64,000 nucleotides of DNA from assembly GCA_030704615.1 (NCBI GenBank), contig CM060733.1, forward strand, positions 17,670,001 to 17,734,000, read 5' to 3'. This stretch comes from Takakia lepidozioides (lineage: Eukaryota > Streptophyta > Takakiopsida > Takakiales > Takakiaceae). The stretch's first letter is position 1. Every line of letters starts with the position of its first letter. The position numbers were made by a program, and so were the translations under genes. This document shows, in pieces, positions 37,151 through 49,070 of this stretch. The notes beneath the pieces are model-generated. The model worked only from the letters and a program-made list of their open reading frames with translations, was not told where the DNA came from and ran no database searches.

Positions 37151-38345
37151 CAAGACACACCAACTAGCAACATAATTGTCTAGTTCTTTAAGCAAAAATA
37201 GACTCCAAGGGGTCCAATTGTATCTTAATAGTGGGTGATCATCCCTAGCACAAGACTCTAACTGAAGTCGGCGTAGCTAAGAGCCACTTTGCCTTGCGAT
37301 TACTGCCCCTTTTCAAATTTAGGCTCTAAAACTGGCTTGACACTACTCTAGCTTGTCGATTGGTTACCTTTTAGCTTGTGTCTGTTGGTAGTAATCAATA
37401 TAGAAAATGTATGGTTGTAAGGTATACAACTTTGAAGCAACTCACAAGTGCTTTATGTGAAATTAGTAGAATGTGGTGTGTCAATGCCTCCTTGAGTTCT
37501 TACTATAAGATTGTAAGTGGCTGGCCAATTTTCCATCCTCTTTGTCTAAGAGCTAGGATTAGTGGGGCGTATTTTGTTTTGTTTTGTGAGGATATTGTTG
37601 TGCAAGATATTGATCGTGGTAGTATGTAAACTTAATATAATCAATAATGAGGCTGGGGCTGGGTATGCCCGGGGGGAGGGGAGGGGCGGGGCAAGCTTAG
37701 GTAGGTAGCCGTGTGATGAAAAATATGTCGAGACACAATCTGGCAAGACATTGGCAAGAGGGAGACCTATAGTTAGCAAATACCATTTGTGTTGTGATCA
37801 TGTATAAGTTTGGGAGTCTGCCTTGATATAAGAGGGAACGAACAAATTTTTGAGTGTTGTAAGGAAAATTTACGTATATGCCATATTACTTGATTGTGCC
37901 TCATGATACGAAGTCCGCTTATAATAAGGTGGGAGCATTGCCCAGGAAGGTGAGGCCATGTGTCATGTGCAAAAAGGGGGGGGGGGGGGGGGGGGGTTAC
38001 ATAATGGGCGAAATGGCGAGGGATCTAGATGGGGCCAAAAGATCTTTGTTTACGTTGATTTCCCATGTACTAAACATATCAAAATCTTAAGGTCTATCGG
38101 GTTCAGGGGTCAATAGCTACTTTTGTAATCCAAAATTATTGGATCTAGCTTGTGATATCCTTAGATTGGTCCATTTTTTCTACTTTGTGGATGTATGTGT
38201 CCAAATTGTGAATATAGCGTGGCTCTGGTTGAGTGGGGAGGCAAGATGCTAGATAAGAAGGAGATATATGTCACTGTGTATGGGTTCCCGGGTTGCCTCT
38301 ATCGAGGGGCTGGCAGTAACCTCTATTGCTAGATGTGTATGCCTC
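37151..38345. other. Non-coding stretch with a 21-base poly-G run
   Basis: I see no gene. The poly-G run lies at 37976-37996. A further G-rich block (GGGGGGAGGGGAGGGGCGGG) lies near 37670. Confidence 0.4.
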
Positions 38346-38353
38346 ATTGTTAC

Positions 38354-38982
38354 CAAGGTTGGACTGGTATCGTATTTTCAACACACCAGGCTGGTACTGG
38401 TATATAGACCTGCGGCCAATTGTGATACAAGGGAGGTACTGGTATTGGCAAAATTCAGAGATTTGGATACCATGGTGGTATCAATAATACTATGATTGGT
38501 GTGGTGTTTTACGGGTATCAATAGCAATAGTATTTAGAAATTGATACCAGGGTATTATCAATACCGGTCTGGTATCAAACAAAGTTACGATATGGTAATA
38601 TTGAAAGGCCCACTTATCATATAAATGTGTACAAGCATGTTTCTCATTGAATTTGAAGGCTCGACAGTACAATCACAGATCACACACCCAAGACCTGATT
38701 TCTATTGTTTATTGAAAGTTGCATCCATATCGTGCATAGTGCATATTGAGCCGCCGATATTGATACCTAGGTTTTCCTCACAAAAATGGATCTGGTACTG
38801 GTATCAAGTACCAAATTTTGAACCACCTACCAGACTGGTAGGTACCGTCCATAGTTTTAGGAAGCAGATACCAGGCCAATACGGGTATATGCTAGGTAGT
38901 GGCATGAGGTGATACCAGACTGGTCTGGTACTTCATACCAGTATTGATACAAATTTCCTATCGGTATACCAGTCCAACACTG
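38354..38982. mobile_element. hAT-type MITE, copy 2 (629 bp), inverted relative of copy 1
   Basis: The ends CAAGGTTGGACTGG and CCAGTCCAACACTG form the terminal inverted repeat. Flanking ATTGTTAC (38346-38353) and GTTGTTAC (38983-38990) form an 8-bp target duplication with one mismatch. Aligned in reverse complement, the interior follows 13692-14318 almost base for base, including TGTACAAGCATG, GGCCCACTT and CACCACACC-type segments. No coding capacity. Confidence 0.85.
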
Positions 38983-38999
38983 GTTGTTACCTTGAATGT

Positions 39000-40250
39000 C
39001 TATGTGTGATCTGACTTTGAACATGCCCATCGATTATCGTTGTCTTCTCTATAATAGCTTTGATCAGAAATTCAAGTCTGGGTGATTATTTTGTGAAGAT
39101 GGGCATGTTATGTGGTTGGTGAGTATGAATAGAGATGTAAGACTGTTGGTGAAGATGTAGTGTGGCGGCTGAAACTTTCAGAGGTTACATTAAACAGCTT
39201 CGTAAATGGCCATGAATTCTGCATATAGGATGGTAGGAGGCCCTGATAATCTATGAGAGATGTTTTCCCTTGTGGCCGCATGATACATTTCATATATTGT
39301 TTATGAGCCATTCAACAATCCATCCGTGTAATAAGAGTTCCCCACTGGGTATTCGAGGGTTAATGTTGGGTATAGGGTAATGGTGGAATGACTAGCGAGA
39401 GCTGGTTGGGGAGGAGGTATGGGTGGATGCAGAATATGGTGTTTAAATATGGATGTCGTCGGGTAGTTTTGCAATGACTGTGCTCCATGCTATGTCTTCT
39501 CTTGTTCAAGACAATTTGTAGAGTAAAAAGAGGGGTCCATGTATTCATATCACTGCACTTGCCACATTGGTCACTCGTTGAGAAACATGTTTTGCAGTGG
39601 AAGAGAAAACTACACCCAACGACGCAACACGCGCGCGCACGCGCAGGAGTGACGTGGCGTGAGTGTGCACCCACGTTGACGTGGCGTGAGCGTGATGTAA
39701 GCAGGCTGATGTGACGGCAAATGCTGACGTGGCCCTGCGCTGTCATCTGCCACGTCAGCATGAACATGCGCCGCCTATAACCGGGGATGGTCCTATGACC
39801 GTGGGAATAATGAAGGGAATCCTTGGCTGAATACAATAAAGACTGCCATGAGGCCTACAATTGCAGCATCCAACATTGTGCAATTATAAATGTTTGTTTC
39901 ACTTTTATAATTACAATGGTTTGAAATATCCTCACAAAGTGTGCGCCATAGAGGCTGCAACAGGAAGACCTTGCTCCCTCCCCAAATAACAATGAGAGTT
40001 AGGATCATCTTCAAAAGATGGTTGCAGTGCATAGTGACAGGAAGACATGTACACTTCGAACGGTGCAATGATGAATGTGTTTTTAAAAGTTGCCACTCAG
40101 AGCTCACTCAGTATAGTTGGAAGGATAATGGAGGGATAAGGGACGTCATATCATTGCACCACCGACGATGTTGCAAACGAATTGATTTGAATTGAATTTC
40201 CATGACAATGTTGCAAATTGCACATTTCATAGCATGATCGTCCATATACC
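39000..40250. other. Non-coding stretch with a TGACGTGGC-rich block at 39605-39770
   Basis: No gene is seen. The block at 39605-39770 has a CGCGCGCACGCGC run, three TGACGTGGC words and one reverse GCCACGTCA. A perfect 12-base inverted repeat (TGCTGACGTGGC and GCCACGTCAGCA) has a 15-base loop. TGACGTGG is a plant bZIP-type binding core. Whether it regulates anything here is unknown. Confidence 0.45.
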
Positions 40251-40254
40251 ACAT

Positions 40255-40330
40255 GGCATAGTTTACATGAACCCATGAGGGCTTTGTAAGGCAATTTTGT
40301 GCCCTAACCACTGGGCCATCTAGCCCTATA
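40255..40330 (-). repeat. tRNA-derived SINE-like head
   Basis: The minus strand reads GGGCTAGATGGCCCAGTGGT, then TAGGGCACAAAATTGCCTTA. This resembles the 31640-31765 family, with a box-A-like GATGGCCCAGTGG. Confidence 0.45.
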
Positions 40331-41004
40331 TAGAAAAACATTGGCATACCACAGTCAGTCAAACCGTGTTCAACCATGTGCAGATTCATTTGAATTCTAT
40401 TGAAAAAGAAAACTCAAAATAATAATTGCATCGTTAAAAACTCGTGTCAGCATTATTGCACATCCTCTCTATACATATATACTAGCTACCTCTGCTTATC
40501 TACTTGCAAAGAATTATGTATCCATGATACTTTGCCAAGCGCAATACTAACAAACAAGCCTCGTAATCCGTTGCATGATGAGACCTCTTTGCATAATAAA
40601 ATGAGAATACAGCTTTCGGTATGCCTTGAAGGAACCCTAAAACATTGAACTTTTTCTTTTCTTTTGGATTTTCATGGGCAATGAAATAATCATGATTTAT
40701 CTTTTTAACTGTATCAAAATTAAGAATTTACCGGTGGAGGTGGGTCCCACATTGCATGTGTTACATTAAAAAAGTTGTAAGAGGGACTTGGTTTTTTTTT
40801 ACACTGATGCTCTCATCTTTAGGGAGGAACCCGCACTACATAGGTTCACTCTTGGTGATGCAAACGTAAATTGTAGTATCGCCTCATCCCGAATGACTAT
40901 TATCGTCTATATTATGAATTTTTTGAATGGTCATAATTTGAGACATCATGGTTGTCCAAACCTCCTTCAAAGATTCGAAAGTCTGACCTTTTGACATAGT
41001 GACC

Positions 41005-41115
41005 CTTCTTTTTTATTACTAGGTTGTACATAATGGTAATATACATACAACTATATGACTTTGAGCCCCAAGACCGCTTACAAGACGGCCTTGTGCCCTA
41101 ACCACTTGAATGTTA
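41005..41115 (-). repeat. tRNA-derived SINE-like element
   Basis: Its closest relative is 31640-31765, with the same CTTACAAGACGGCCTTGTGC on the plus strand and CCCTAACCACTTGAA at the head end. Both sit at matching places in duplicated copies A and B, so this SINE predates the duplication. Confidence 0.55.
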
Positions 41116-41164
41116 ATGTACATCATTGTAATTTATGATATTTTTTTTTTATCAATTGACCAGT

Positions 41165-41375
41165 TGATAGTTGGACAGTGCACTGAGAACCACCCATGTG
41201 ACTTCGGGTTCAAAACCTACTACATTATCGGATGTGGTTTAATATTCTCCCCTTTCTTCCGGCGTTGTGAGTTCATTGTGAAAGAGGTCATTTTCCCCTC
41301 TAACTATAATTAAAAGGCCTAGATTGTGAACGACTCCCGGAAGTTTTTCTTTCAAAAAATAAAATAAAAATCTAA
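41165..41375 (+). repeat. tRNA-derived SINE-like element, family shared with 12.2 kb
   Basis: GGGTTCAAAACC is a good box B. The body has TTTTCCCCTCT, then AAGGCCTAGATTGTGAACGA and CTCCCGG. It ends in TTTCAAAAAATAAAATAAAA. This matches the minus-strand element at 12138-12372. Confidence 0.55.
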
Positions 41376-42470
41376 ATGTCAGATACATAATTATAATTGA
41401 TGTTTGTGCATTCAATTAGTTATTAATATTTAATGGAAGTTCAAAGAAGTACTCGCACCTTTTGGTACATGATGTTACATGTTAAAGTGTGTCTCTATGT
41501 ATCTAGATCTCTTTCAAAGTTGTACATTCGCAATTGTGATCATTACCCTTCTTCTTCCTTTACTTCTTTTTATACTTTTTTTCTAGTTAGATTTTTGCTT
41601 CCAAATATGAACATTATATTCACCGAAATGAAATTTATATCTATTTCATATCTACCGATAATTTATATTTGAATGAATTAGGTGTATGATCGAGCATCTT
41701 AGTGCAAACATAACATGATAATAGTCTTGGAGAAATATGTATTCACATGTATAGATAATAGAGGCATGCACTAATAATATACTTAAGTCTGACACTCTCA
41801 ATTTTGCAACTCTTACGAGACGTAGTCATGCATGATGACAAATCCTATATCAATCATTCAGTCTTTTTTTTTCAATTAAAATATTGATTACTACGTCGAG
41901 AATTTATGATTTCATATGTACGTGTTTATGTTTGAGAGAGAGAACCTCGAAAGCAAGAAAGAAAAAAATCGTTTTGTTTTTTTTTGTTTTTTTGGGTTCA
42001 ACAGTGGCAAATTGATATATCAATTCAACGCTACATTTTATGGATTAAAGAACATTGGGCATCTAATTGGATGTATTCAAGCAATCTAGATTTTGCTTTT
42101 TCACTTCATTATTTGTTTGCTTCAACCAATTTTCAACATCATACTTTTGTGGAATTATATGAGTTAAATGATAACCTAGAAAGATGTAGCCTGAAAAAGT
42201 TGTGTAGCATATTTTCATCTATATTAATCCACTATTATGGTTGTATTTATTAATATTGGATATTTCAACTATTTATTAAAGCTTTAACAAATTATATTCA
42301 TGACATCATGACAACAACTATGTATTATTGAGATTTTGGAGATCAACATTATTTTTCAATGACAACGCAAATTATTATATGCCAGAAATTACCACAACAA
42401 CCAAACATGATTTCGAATGAAGGTTTTTTGGGGTGAAACAAATTTTACATAAGATTTTATTTATGAAATT

Positions 42471-43535
42471 ATGGCTCATTGGGTAGGTGCTTTACCCCTT
42501 CCAGATCCAATTGAAAGAGACAAACAACAAAAAGATCAAATCAATAGATTATCAATTAAAAGAAATTTGAAATCATCTTTGGATGTTAGTAAAACACGCA
42601 ACAACAAGCCTAGGTTATCTCAACAACATCAACAATCATTTGGAGCAATCCAAGGACTAAGACCAAGCATTAAACCATCATTGCCGAATCATGTACCTAC
42701 AACAATACCCAAACAATTGGATTTGCCACAATTTTCATCCCAACAAGAGACTCCACAATCCCAAGAAATGTGCAAGACAAATGAGCTACCAGCAAGGACA
42801 AAAATTAATACTTTGACTTCCGAGCAAAAGTCGCTATCAGAAAAACCAATTATGGGCATACGCAATGAAATGACAAAAAACTCCTTTTCTTATCAGCCTA
42901 ATCCCCCAAAACAAGATCAAACTATCAAATCATCTGAGGTTCATAATGAGATTGCTCATGAATCTGGCCCACTTGAAACTAGTAGAGGCTCAATCAAGCG
43001 ACTTCAAACAGGCTCATCTACACAACGACGTGCAACAATGGTGACTGTGGAGACAGCCCACATTGCTGAGGATGGAACTGTTAATTGTGTTTCAACATCA
43101 TTCGACGTCACCAATATGCAAAAGGTATCTACAACTAATAAAAGAGCATCAAAATCCAATGCAAATTTGAATCTTTTTTGGATTGATGCTATGCCAAAAG
43201 GTGCAATCGAAACGGAATTAAGACTTAATTATAATGTTCATCCGGTACAAATGGATGCTGCTATTAAGTGTGAATCGGAGACTGATCCCGGACCAAAATA
43301 TCCAATTGATCTAGTTAGACATGACCCCAAAGAAACTGTCTACCAACAAAAGAAACTCAAATTATTTGGTGCACAAATAGATGCATCCAAGTTGGAAAGA
43401 CAAAGATTTGACTATCTTGCAAACATGAACCTTCGTGGTGATACTAAATCTGCAATTGAGAGCCCAGAAGATTTGCAAGAAATGAATATTGCTAAGAAGG
43501 ATGCAAGAAAAAAACTTGAGAGATTGGAAAAATAA
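42471..43535 (+). CDS. Intact 354-codon ORF of unknown family
   Basis: I do not recognise this protein. It is a single open frame in strongly AT-rich surroundings. It begins MAHWVGALPLPDPIERDKQQ. The first 180 residues are polar, rich in Gln, Ser, Pro and Lys and probably disordered. The C-terminal half looks more ordered, with VTVETAHIAEDGTVNCV, LNLFWIDAMPKGAIETELRL, KYPIDLVRHDPKETVYQQ and a charged helical tail KKDARKKLERLEK. There is no membrane segment, zinc motif or known catalytic motif. The ORF lies wholly within the 1.6 kb present in copy B but absent from copy A, so it was either inserted into B or deleted from A. An intact frame this long in 65-70% AT sequence suggests recent or continuing constraint. 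Confidence 0.55.
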   Translation: MAHWVGALPLPDPIERDKQQKDQINRLSIKRNLKSSLDVSKTRNNKPRLSQQHQQSFGAIQGLRPSIKPSLPNHVPTTIPKQLDLPQFSSQQETPQSQEMCKTNELPARTKINTLTSEQKSLSEKPIMGIRNEMTKNSFSYQPNPPKQDQTIKSSEVHNEIAHESGPLETSRGSIKRLQTGSSTQRRATMVTVETAHIAEDGTVNCVSTSFDVTNMQKVSTTNKRASKSNANLNLFWIDAMPKGAIETELRLNYNVHPVQMDAAIKCESETDPGPKYPIDLVRHDPKETVYQQKKLKLFGAQIDASKLERQRFDYLANMNLRGDTKSAIESPEDLQEMNIAKKDARKKLERLEK

Positions 43536-45635
43536 CGTAGACATGGTTATGACATTATGATACAACTTGCTCATTTGAGTTGTTGAGTTTAAATCCACAT
43601 AGTCTAGGAGTTACACTTCAAAAATCAATTGAACTACTTCCAAGGGATCATTCACGATCATGATCTATTATATATGTTATGACATGGTTTTCTATATGTC
43701 GACAAGCGAAATCCACATGGTCTAATGGAGGCAAGACACATTGGGAACAAAAGGTATACAAATATGAATTTTGAGCCAAGATGATGCACTATAATAATGG
43801 AGGGGATATATGTGTAAATCTATAAAAACTTAACAAGGACTTTTCACAAAGAACATGTTGTAAGGAACAGTTTTTTTCAATAACCAATGTTTAAGAAATG
43901 AGGTCGGAAGTTATTATTTTCATGATGTCATTGATTTTTATATCAATTTATTACGACAAAGATGCATCTGATCTCCATTTTTGGAATTCATACCATAAAT
44001 ATAATTAAAGTAAATAATATATAATAATAAACTAAATATGTATTATAATTCTAAAGTAATAGTATAAATATAAATATTTTAATTTATTAAAACTGAAATT
44101 ATTATCTTGAAATAATATTTATAATTTATAATTTAATATGATATTTAAAATAATCCATCAATATAATAAATTAAATAATAATTATTCACATGATATAATA
44201 TATAATAATTAACTTCAAAATTTTATAATTTATAAAATTTATACTTATAAAAATTCACTGATTTATCATCTTTTGAAATTGATAAATATTTAGTCTTAAT
44301 AAATTGTTAATCTTAATATAATATAAATAGAATACACTCTATTAAAACTTCTCATTCACGTTGTATAGATAGAGTTTGGAACAAATTCTTGAAGAAGCAT
44401 CAAGACAAGGATCAAATTATTACAATGATCTATCTTACATTACAATCATTGAATGATATTTACAATCTCGAGTGTTACATTTGTCTATCATGAGGTATAA
44501 TCATCATTTAGATTATTTATATATTTGGAGTTTGATTATTTAAGAATATAATAGTATATGTTTATAATTTTGTATCAAAATAAGTAATTCATGGAAGAAA
44601 TCTAATATTCAACTGAATTAAATAACATGTATTGTACAAAACAAATAAAAAATGGTACTTAATATATTTGTATATTTTCATGAAGACATCCAATTAGTAT
44701 ATAACTTTCTCATCAATTAAAAAATGTTAATATTCTACTGATGAGTTCGTTTTTTTGTGCCTCTAGATAAGATGAAGGTGACAAACTTAATAAATCTATT
44801 TATCTTCCCAAACCGATGCGGATAGAGGCTCTCTTGTATGCCTCTATATAAGGGGAACATAATTCACCTTTTAGTGCCATATTTCCTGAACCATGGGTCA
44901 TTGCCAAGGGAGAGAGTGAGAGCTTATTTTATGGTCCAGTATGTGATTTAACAAAATTTGTTCAAAGGTGTGTAGGTCTATTAGCATATTGTTTGTTAAG
45001 TGTGCATAACAATGCTCCATGGGAGGCCGAGAGAAAAATAGAACAGACATGAGCATAAGGTTTAGCACAAAGCATTTCCAAACAGATATTGGTGAACTTG
45101 GAATACTTAAAAATCAATTGTAAGCCACTCGCTCGTGGTTTGATTGATATTGATACAAAATAATGAGATATTGTATTCACATTACAAATAAAGATTGTGG
45201 CAAAGAAGTGTTATTCATAGCAATAAACATAGGTAAAGAATCCATTAGAGGTTGCTTTATCAGACGGTTGTTTTCCTTCGCAACTCATTGTGTTTATCTT
45301 AAATGTACACACTGACTTCAATATGTCTACCCCAAAAATGCTGTAGGCACCACCCATGGACAAGAATAACATAAGAACTTTCATCTATCCAATCATACAC
45401 AGTTGTTTAGTATTTCAATCTTACAAAATATACACCACCATGTGGTATTCTGATGTCGTATGTGGAGAGCGAGGAAGCACTACCTAAAAGAAGATAAAGA
45501 GCCCCCCTCACGTTCATTAAAGAGAGAGAGAGAGGATTCCGGCAAAGCCAGCGTAACTAAGAGCCACTTCACTTTGCGACTACTGCGGCATGTCGAGGGT
45601 GGGATCTACATAGTGAATAGTCGGACCGGGTGCTT

Positions 45636-45655
45636 GGGGGGGGGGGGGGGGGGGG
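45636..45655. repeat. Poly-G run (20 bases)
   Basis: Twenty consecutive G on the plus strand, just beyond the end of copy B. The length may be approximate, since long G runs are error-prone. Confidence 0.85.
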
Positions 45656-45708
45656 AGAATAATACCGTGTACTACTCTTAAACAGATTTATGGTTTCTAA
45701 GCTCGCAT

Positions 45709-46047
45709 TTGTTGGTGATGGTTGTGATGAGGGAGCGAATGGCAGTGATGCAAGAGTACGACTTCCAGGTGGTGCATCGAGCCGGTATAGTTAATCGGGA
45801 TGCAGATGGGTTGAGTCGTAATGTATGCACGAGCGAGTATAATGATACTGGAGCTCGGTGGCATGGTGAGACGGATGAGGAGATGGTGCCAGGAGATGAT
45901 TTTGTAGATATGATCTATCAATCATCAAAACTATCTTTTACATCTCAACACTCAAGAGTCAAAGTTCAAGTGAGTTCTGATTTTACTTCATTGTTTTCAA
46001 AAAAATGCTTTGCATTATTTATGTCCATATCCCCCCCTTCAACATGA
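45709..46047 (+). pseudogene. Ty3/gypsy polyprotein fragment (end of RNase H)
   Basis: MQEYDFQVVHRAGIVNRDAD followed by GLSRN is the conserved C-terminal end of the RNase H domain of Ty3/gypsy elements. The frame continues with acidic, non-conserved sequence and ends after about 110 residues. No reverse transcriptase upstream or integrase downstream is seen, so it is a short fragment. Confidence 0.8.
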
Positions 46048-47880
46048 GAGTTGCTCATGATGCTAGGGGATATCCTATTCTTTTGCGGAGTTTGCTTTGT
46101 CAAGTAGCACTCAAACGTTTATGATCAGGTAGGGCTATACAAACCACCGTGGTCTGCATATTCTTTGTCCAAACTCCTCCATGTGAGCATCTCATTTCTG
46201 ACAGCAGGAAGTTACCCTTAGGATGCACAGTTCGTCAAAAGCTCGTTTGATCATACGAAAGAGTATACCTCCCCATTACGCTGCCACGTACATCATCATA
46301 ATATGATGTGTTACAGGCTTACTTGGGGCAAAAAGTAAGTCAGTATATTGCCCTATAATCATAACATGATATGTTACAGATTAAACAAGGGCGACTTGCA
46401 TAAATCATCATTGTTTCACACCACTAGTGCTAGCATGATGCCACAGAGGGCTTCACCTACCAGTTTCAGTGGTCCAGGGGTCGAAACCCAATGGTTTAAG
46501 TGGTATTCAGATGGCCCAGGGATTACACCTCAAGGAACACAAAATATAGTGAACAATTGTAGAGGATCATATCAGATATTTATTTGGCTTTAGATTAAAT
46601 AAAATTTAACTGGTCCAAGGATCAAACTTCCAAGAGACCAAAATTAGGGGCAATGAGAAAAATAATTGGATAAAGAGTACCCCTTGTTATCCTGATTAAA
46701 CTTTATTTTTTTCAAAACATTTTTGTAATCATGAATCCCTGTTCACTGTTTAAATCCACTTGGATACAAAATCCATAAATAGCTTTGTCCTCACTCTTTA
46801 AAAATATTGACGTAAAGTTGTAAAATTATCATATCTGATGTCATTCTCCCAATCAGTCAAGGGATACAAGGGAATGGCAGTTAAACATCATTTTGAGGGT
46901 GTATATATAAACAATCACTCCTATTGAAATAAACATAAATTATAATGTCATTTTCTCCCCAAGGGTTATTGCCTTTTATTTGAAAGGTGGACATGCAACT
47001 TGTAACATAAGGTAAAGATCCAATACTATTTCTAATTCTAACACAAAAAGTAAGTCGCAGGGGGGTGAGAAGATATAACTTCCCCACTATGGGGCACTCA
47101 ACGAGTCCGGATCATCATTAAGCAGTCCAAGATTGCTCTTGAGACCACATCCCAATCTAAAGTCAATCTTCTAGTTTAATTGAGAAGCCAAATTGTGGTT
47201 TGGTATGTACTCAAACTTTGTTGTGGCCATGAGATGAATAAGAATGTATGTGTTATTTGTAACTTGTTGAATCACAAACTTTCGGTGCATCTATTAAAAG
47301 CATATAAAAAGTCTAGATTCAAATTGTCAAACAAGCTAGGGTTACTAGCTAGTGACTTCGAGATGATACGACATCAAGAGTTCTATGCAAATTTAAGTGA
47401 GACATCAAAGATGTCTATGCTCACCACATAGAGAGCTACTAAAAAATGCAAAGATACCCGATCGTTTTAAAATTAGACATATTAAAGATAATCAATACCA
47501 GAGCTTTGCAATGGTTCTTCCATAGTCTTGCGGTTTTTAGGTGTGGCCATGTTTCTAATTATGAATAAAAAAAACAAATGGCCAAAAGTGCAGATTTTGC
47601 AATCAAGGGTAACGTGTAAGTCTTTTAAGGGTTAAAAACAACTAACTAACACATGACAAGTAGTGATTATGACATTTATTGGCTTTGTCCCAATTTACTT
47701 GGATAGAGGCATTGTGGGGATTCCTTATGAGCGGGTATAGGGTGCGAGTAATGGAGGTAGGCTGAATGGATAAGCCTCCAGATATACCTTTACTAGGTGG
47801 TGAGCGGTTAGATCCCCCTTCACTAGTTATTACTTATATTATTAACTTTAAGGAAGATTAATATATATTCCATTTGAATC
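46048..47880. other. Non-coding stretch, no gene recognised
   Basis: Short open frames lack motifs. The stretch looks like old TE debris but I see no clear repeat boundary. Confidence 0.35.
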
Positions 47881-48420
47881 ATTTATAAGCTTTTCGACAT
47901 TGAGAGCAGATGACAGAAGACACGTGTGAAAATATAATGACAGTAATTACAGCGTAGATACACTTTTAATATATGAGCTTCTATATCTATCTATATACAC
48001 GGTAGTTTGGCATATTATTAAAGTATCAGGTGTAGCTTGGTGGTGAGGAGGTTGGAATATTTCCCAGCAAGTGCTGGGTTCAAACTTTACATGCCACGTA
48101 GAATATATATTTTTGAAGAGGCCAAGAACTTGGATGGAAATGTTCATTCATTGTAAACTTTTTGACATTGAGAACAGATGAAAGTGGACATGTGTCAGAA
48201 GATTACTGATGGGTAATTATACGTAGGGCAGTGACTTTTGATGTGGTAGTATTTATATAACTAGATATATACATTGTAGTCAAGTTTTTTATAAAGATAG
48301 CAGGTGTAGCTTAGCGGTAAGAAGGTTGCATGATTCTCTGGTGGGTGTTGGGTTCAAACCTATATGCCACGAAGCACATGTATTTTTCAAGAGGTTATGA
48401 AGTTGGATGAAGAAATTCAC
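47880..48420 (+). repeat. Two tandem SINE-like units, period about 274 bp
   Basis: Each unit has an upstream GACATTGAGARCAGATGA phrase, an AT-rich spacer, then CAGGTGTAGCTTRGYGGT (box A) and GGGTTCAAACYT (box B, near 48069 and 48350), then ATGCCACG. The box A starts are at 48027 and 48301. Paired whole-unit duplication, including the flank, suggests a tandem duplication event and not two insertions. Confidence 0.6.
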
Positions 48421-48624
48421 AACAAATGAAGAAGGTAGCCTGTGAGAGGGATGATAGGGTGGCCGCAAAGGAGGATGTAAAAACAAAGGGTGGCCAAAAT
48501 TCCAAAAAATGAACTGAAAATGACAGTTTTTCATTTTTTTTTTGGGATGAAAGAACACATGTCAGCAAGATTTTTTTTTAAAACGGAAAAAAAAAACCAT
48601 AATCTAACCAAGAGTATGACACTA

Positions 48625-48715
48625 TGCCATGATTGCTCTAGTGGTTATCATGAGTGATCTTAAGACTTTCTATTCTAAGAGGTTGTGGGTTCAAAATTGC
48701 CATACCCTACTTTTT
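48625..48715 (+). repeat. tRNA-derived SINE-like head
   Basis: TTGCTCTAGTGGTTATCA (box A) and GAGGTTGTGGGTTCAAAATT (box B) lie about 48 bases apart. It is of a different family from the pair just upstream. Confidence 0.45.
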
Positions 48716-49070
48716 GGAACAAACTACAATTTCCCCATTGCCCTAAGATTCTTTCGGATTGTTTAGGGTTTCGCATTCATTTTCGAGCTCATCTTCTTCG
48801 TTTTTGCTCTCGTCTTCTGCAACATCTTGTTGTCTTTCTCCATGACCTGCTTGTAAAGTAGGCGGCGCCACTAAGTAACCTATGGAGCGGCGCAATTAAG
48901 GCGCACATGGGGCGGTCTCATTCTTCCAAAGGCATTTTCTTGAGGTCATCCATAGGCGCTCCAAAACGGATTCCATAGCTACATTTGTGAGTATAAGCTT
49001 GCTCCTACTCCCTCTCTCTCTTTGCATCCTTCACCCTCTAGTCCGTGTTGCGGTAGCAGTTGCTTTTACA

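Larger units (their letters stand above)
40470..45490. repeat. AT-rich duplicated segment, copy B
   Basis: Direct, diverged relative of 31150-34490. The alignment is interrupted between about 42200 and 43795, where copy B has about 1.6 kb that copy A lacks. Two SINE-like elements lie inside its left part (41005-41115 and 41165-41375). The region 43.9-44.7 kb is extremely AT-rich. Confidence 0.75.

Noticed and set aside
39360-39836. 158-codon minus-strand frame over the TGACGTGGC block
   Set aside because: His/Ser/Arg-rich composition reflects the GC-rich repeat block; no domain and no splice partners.
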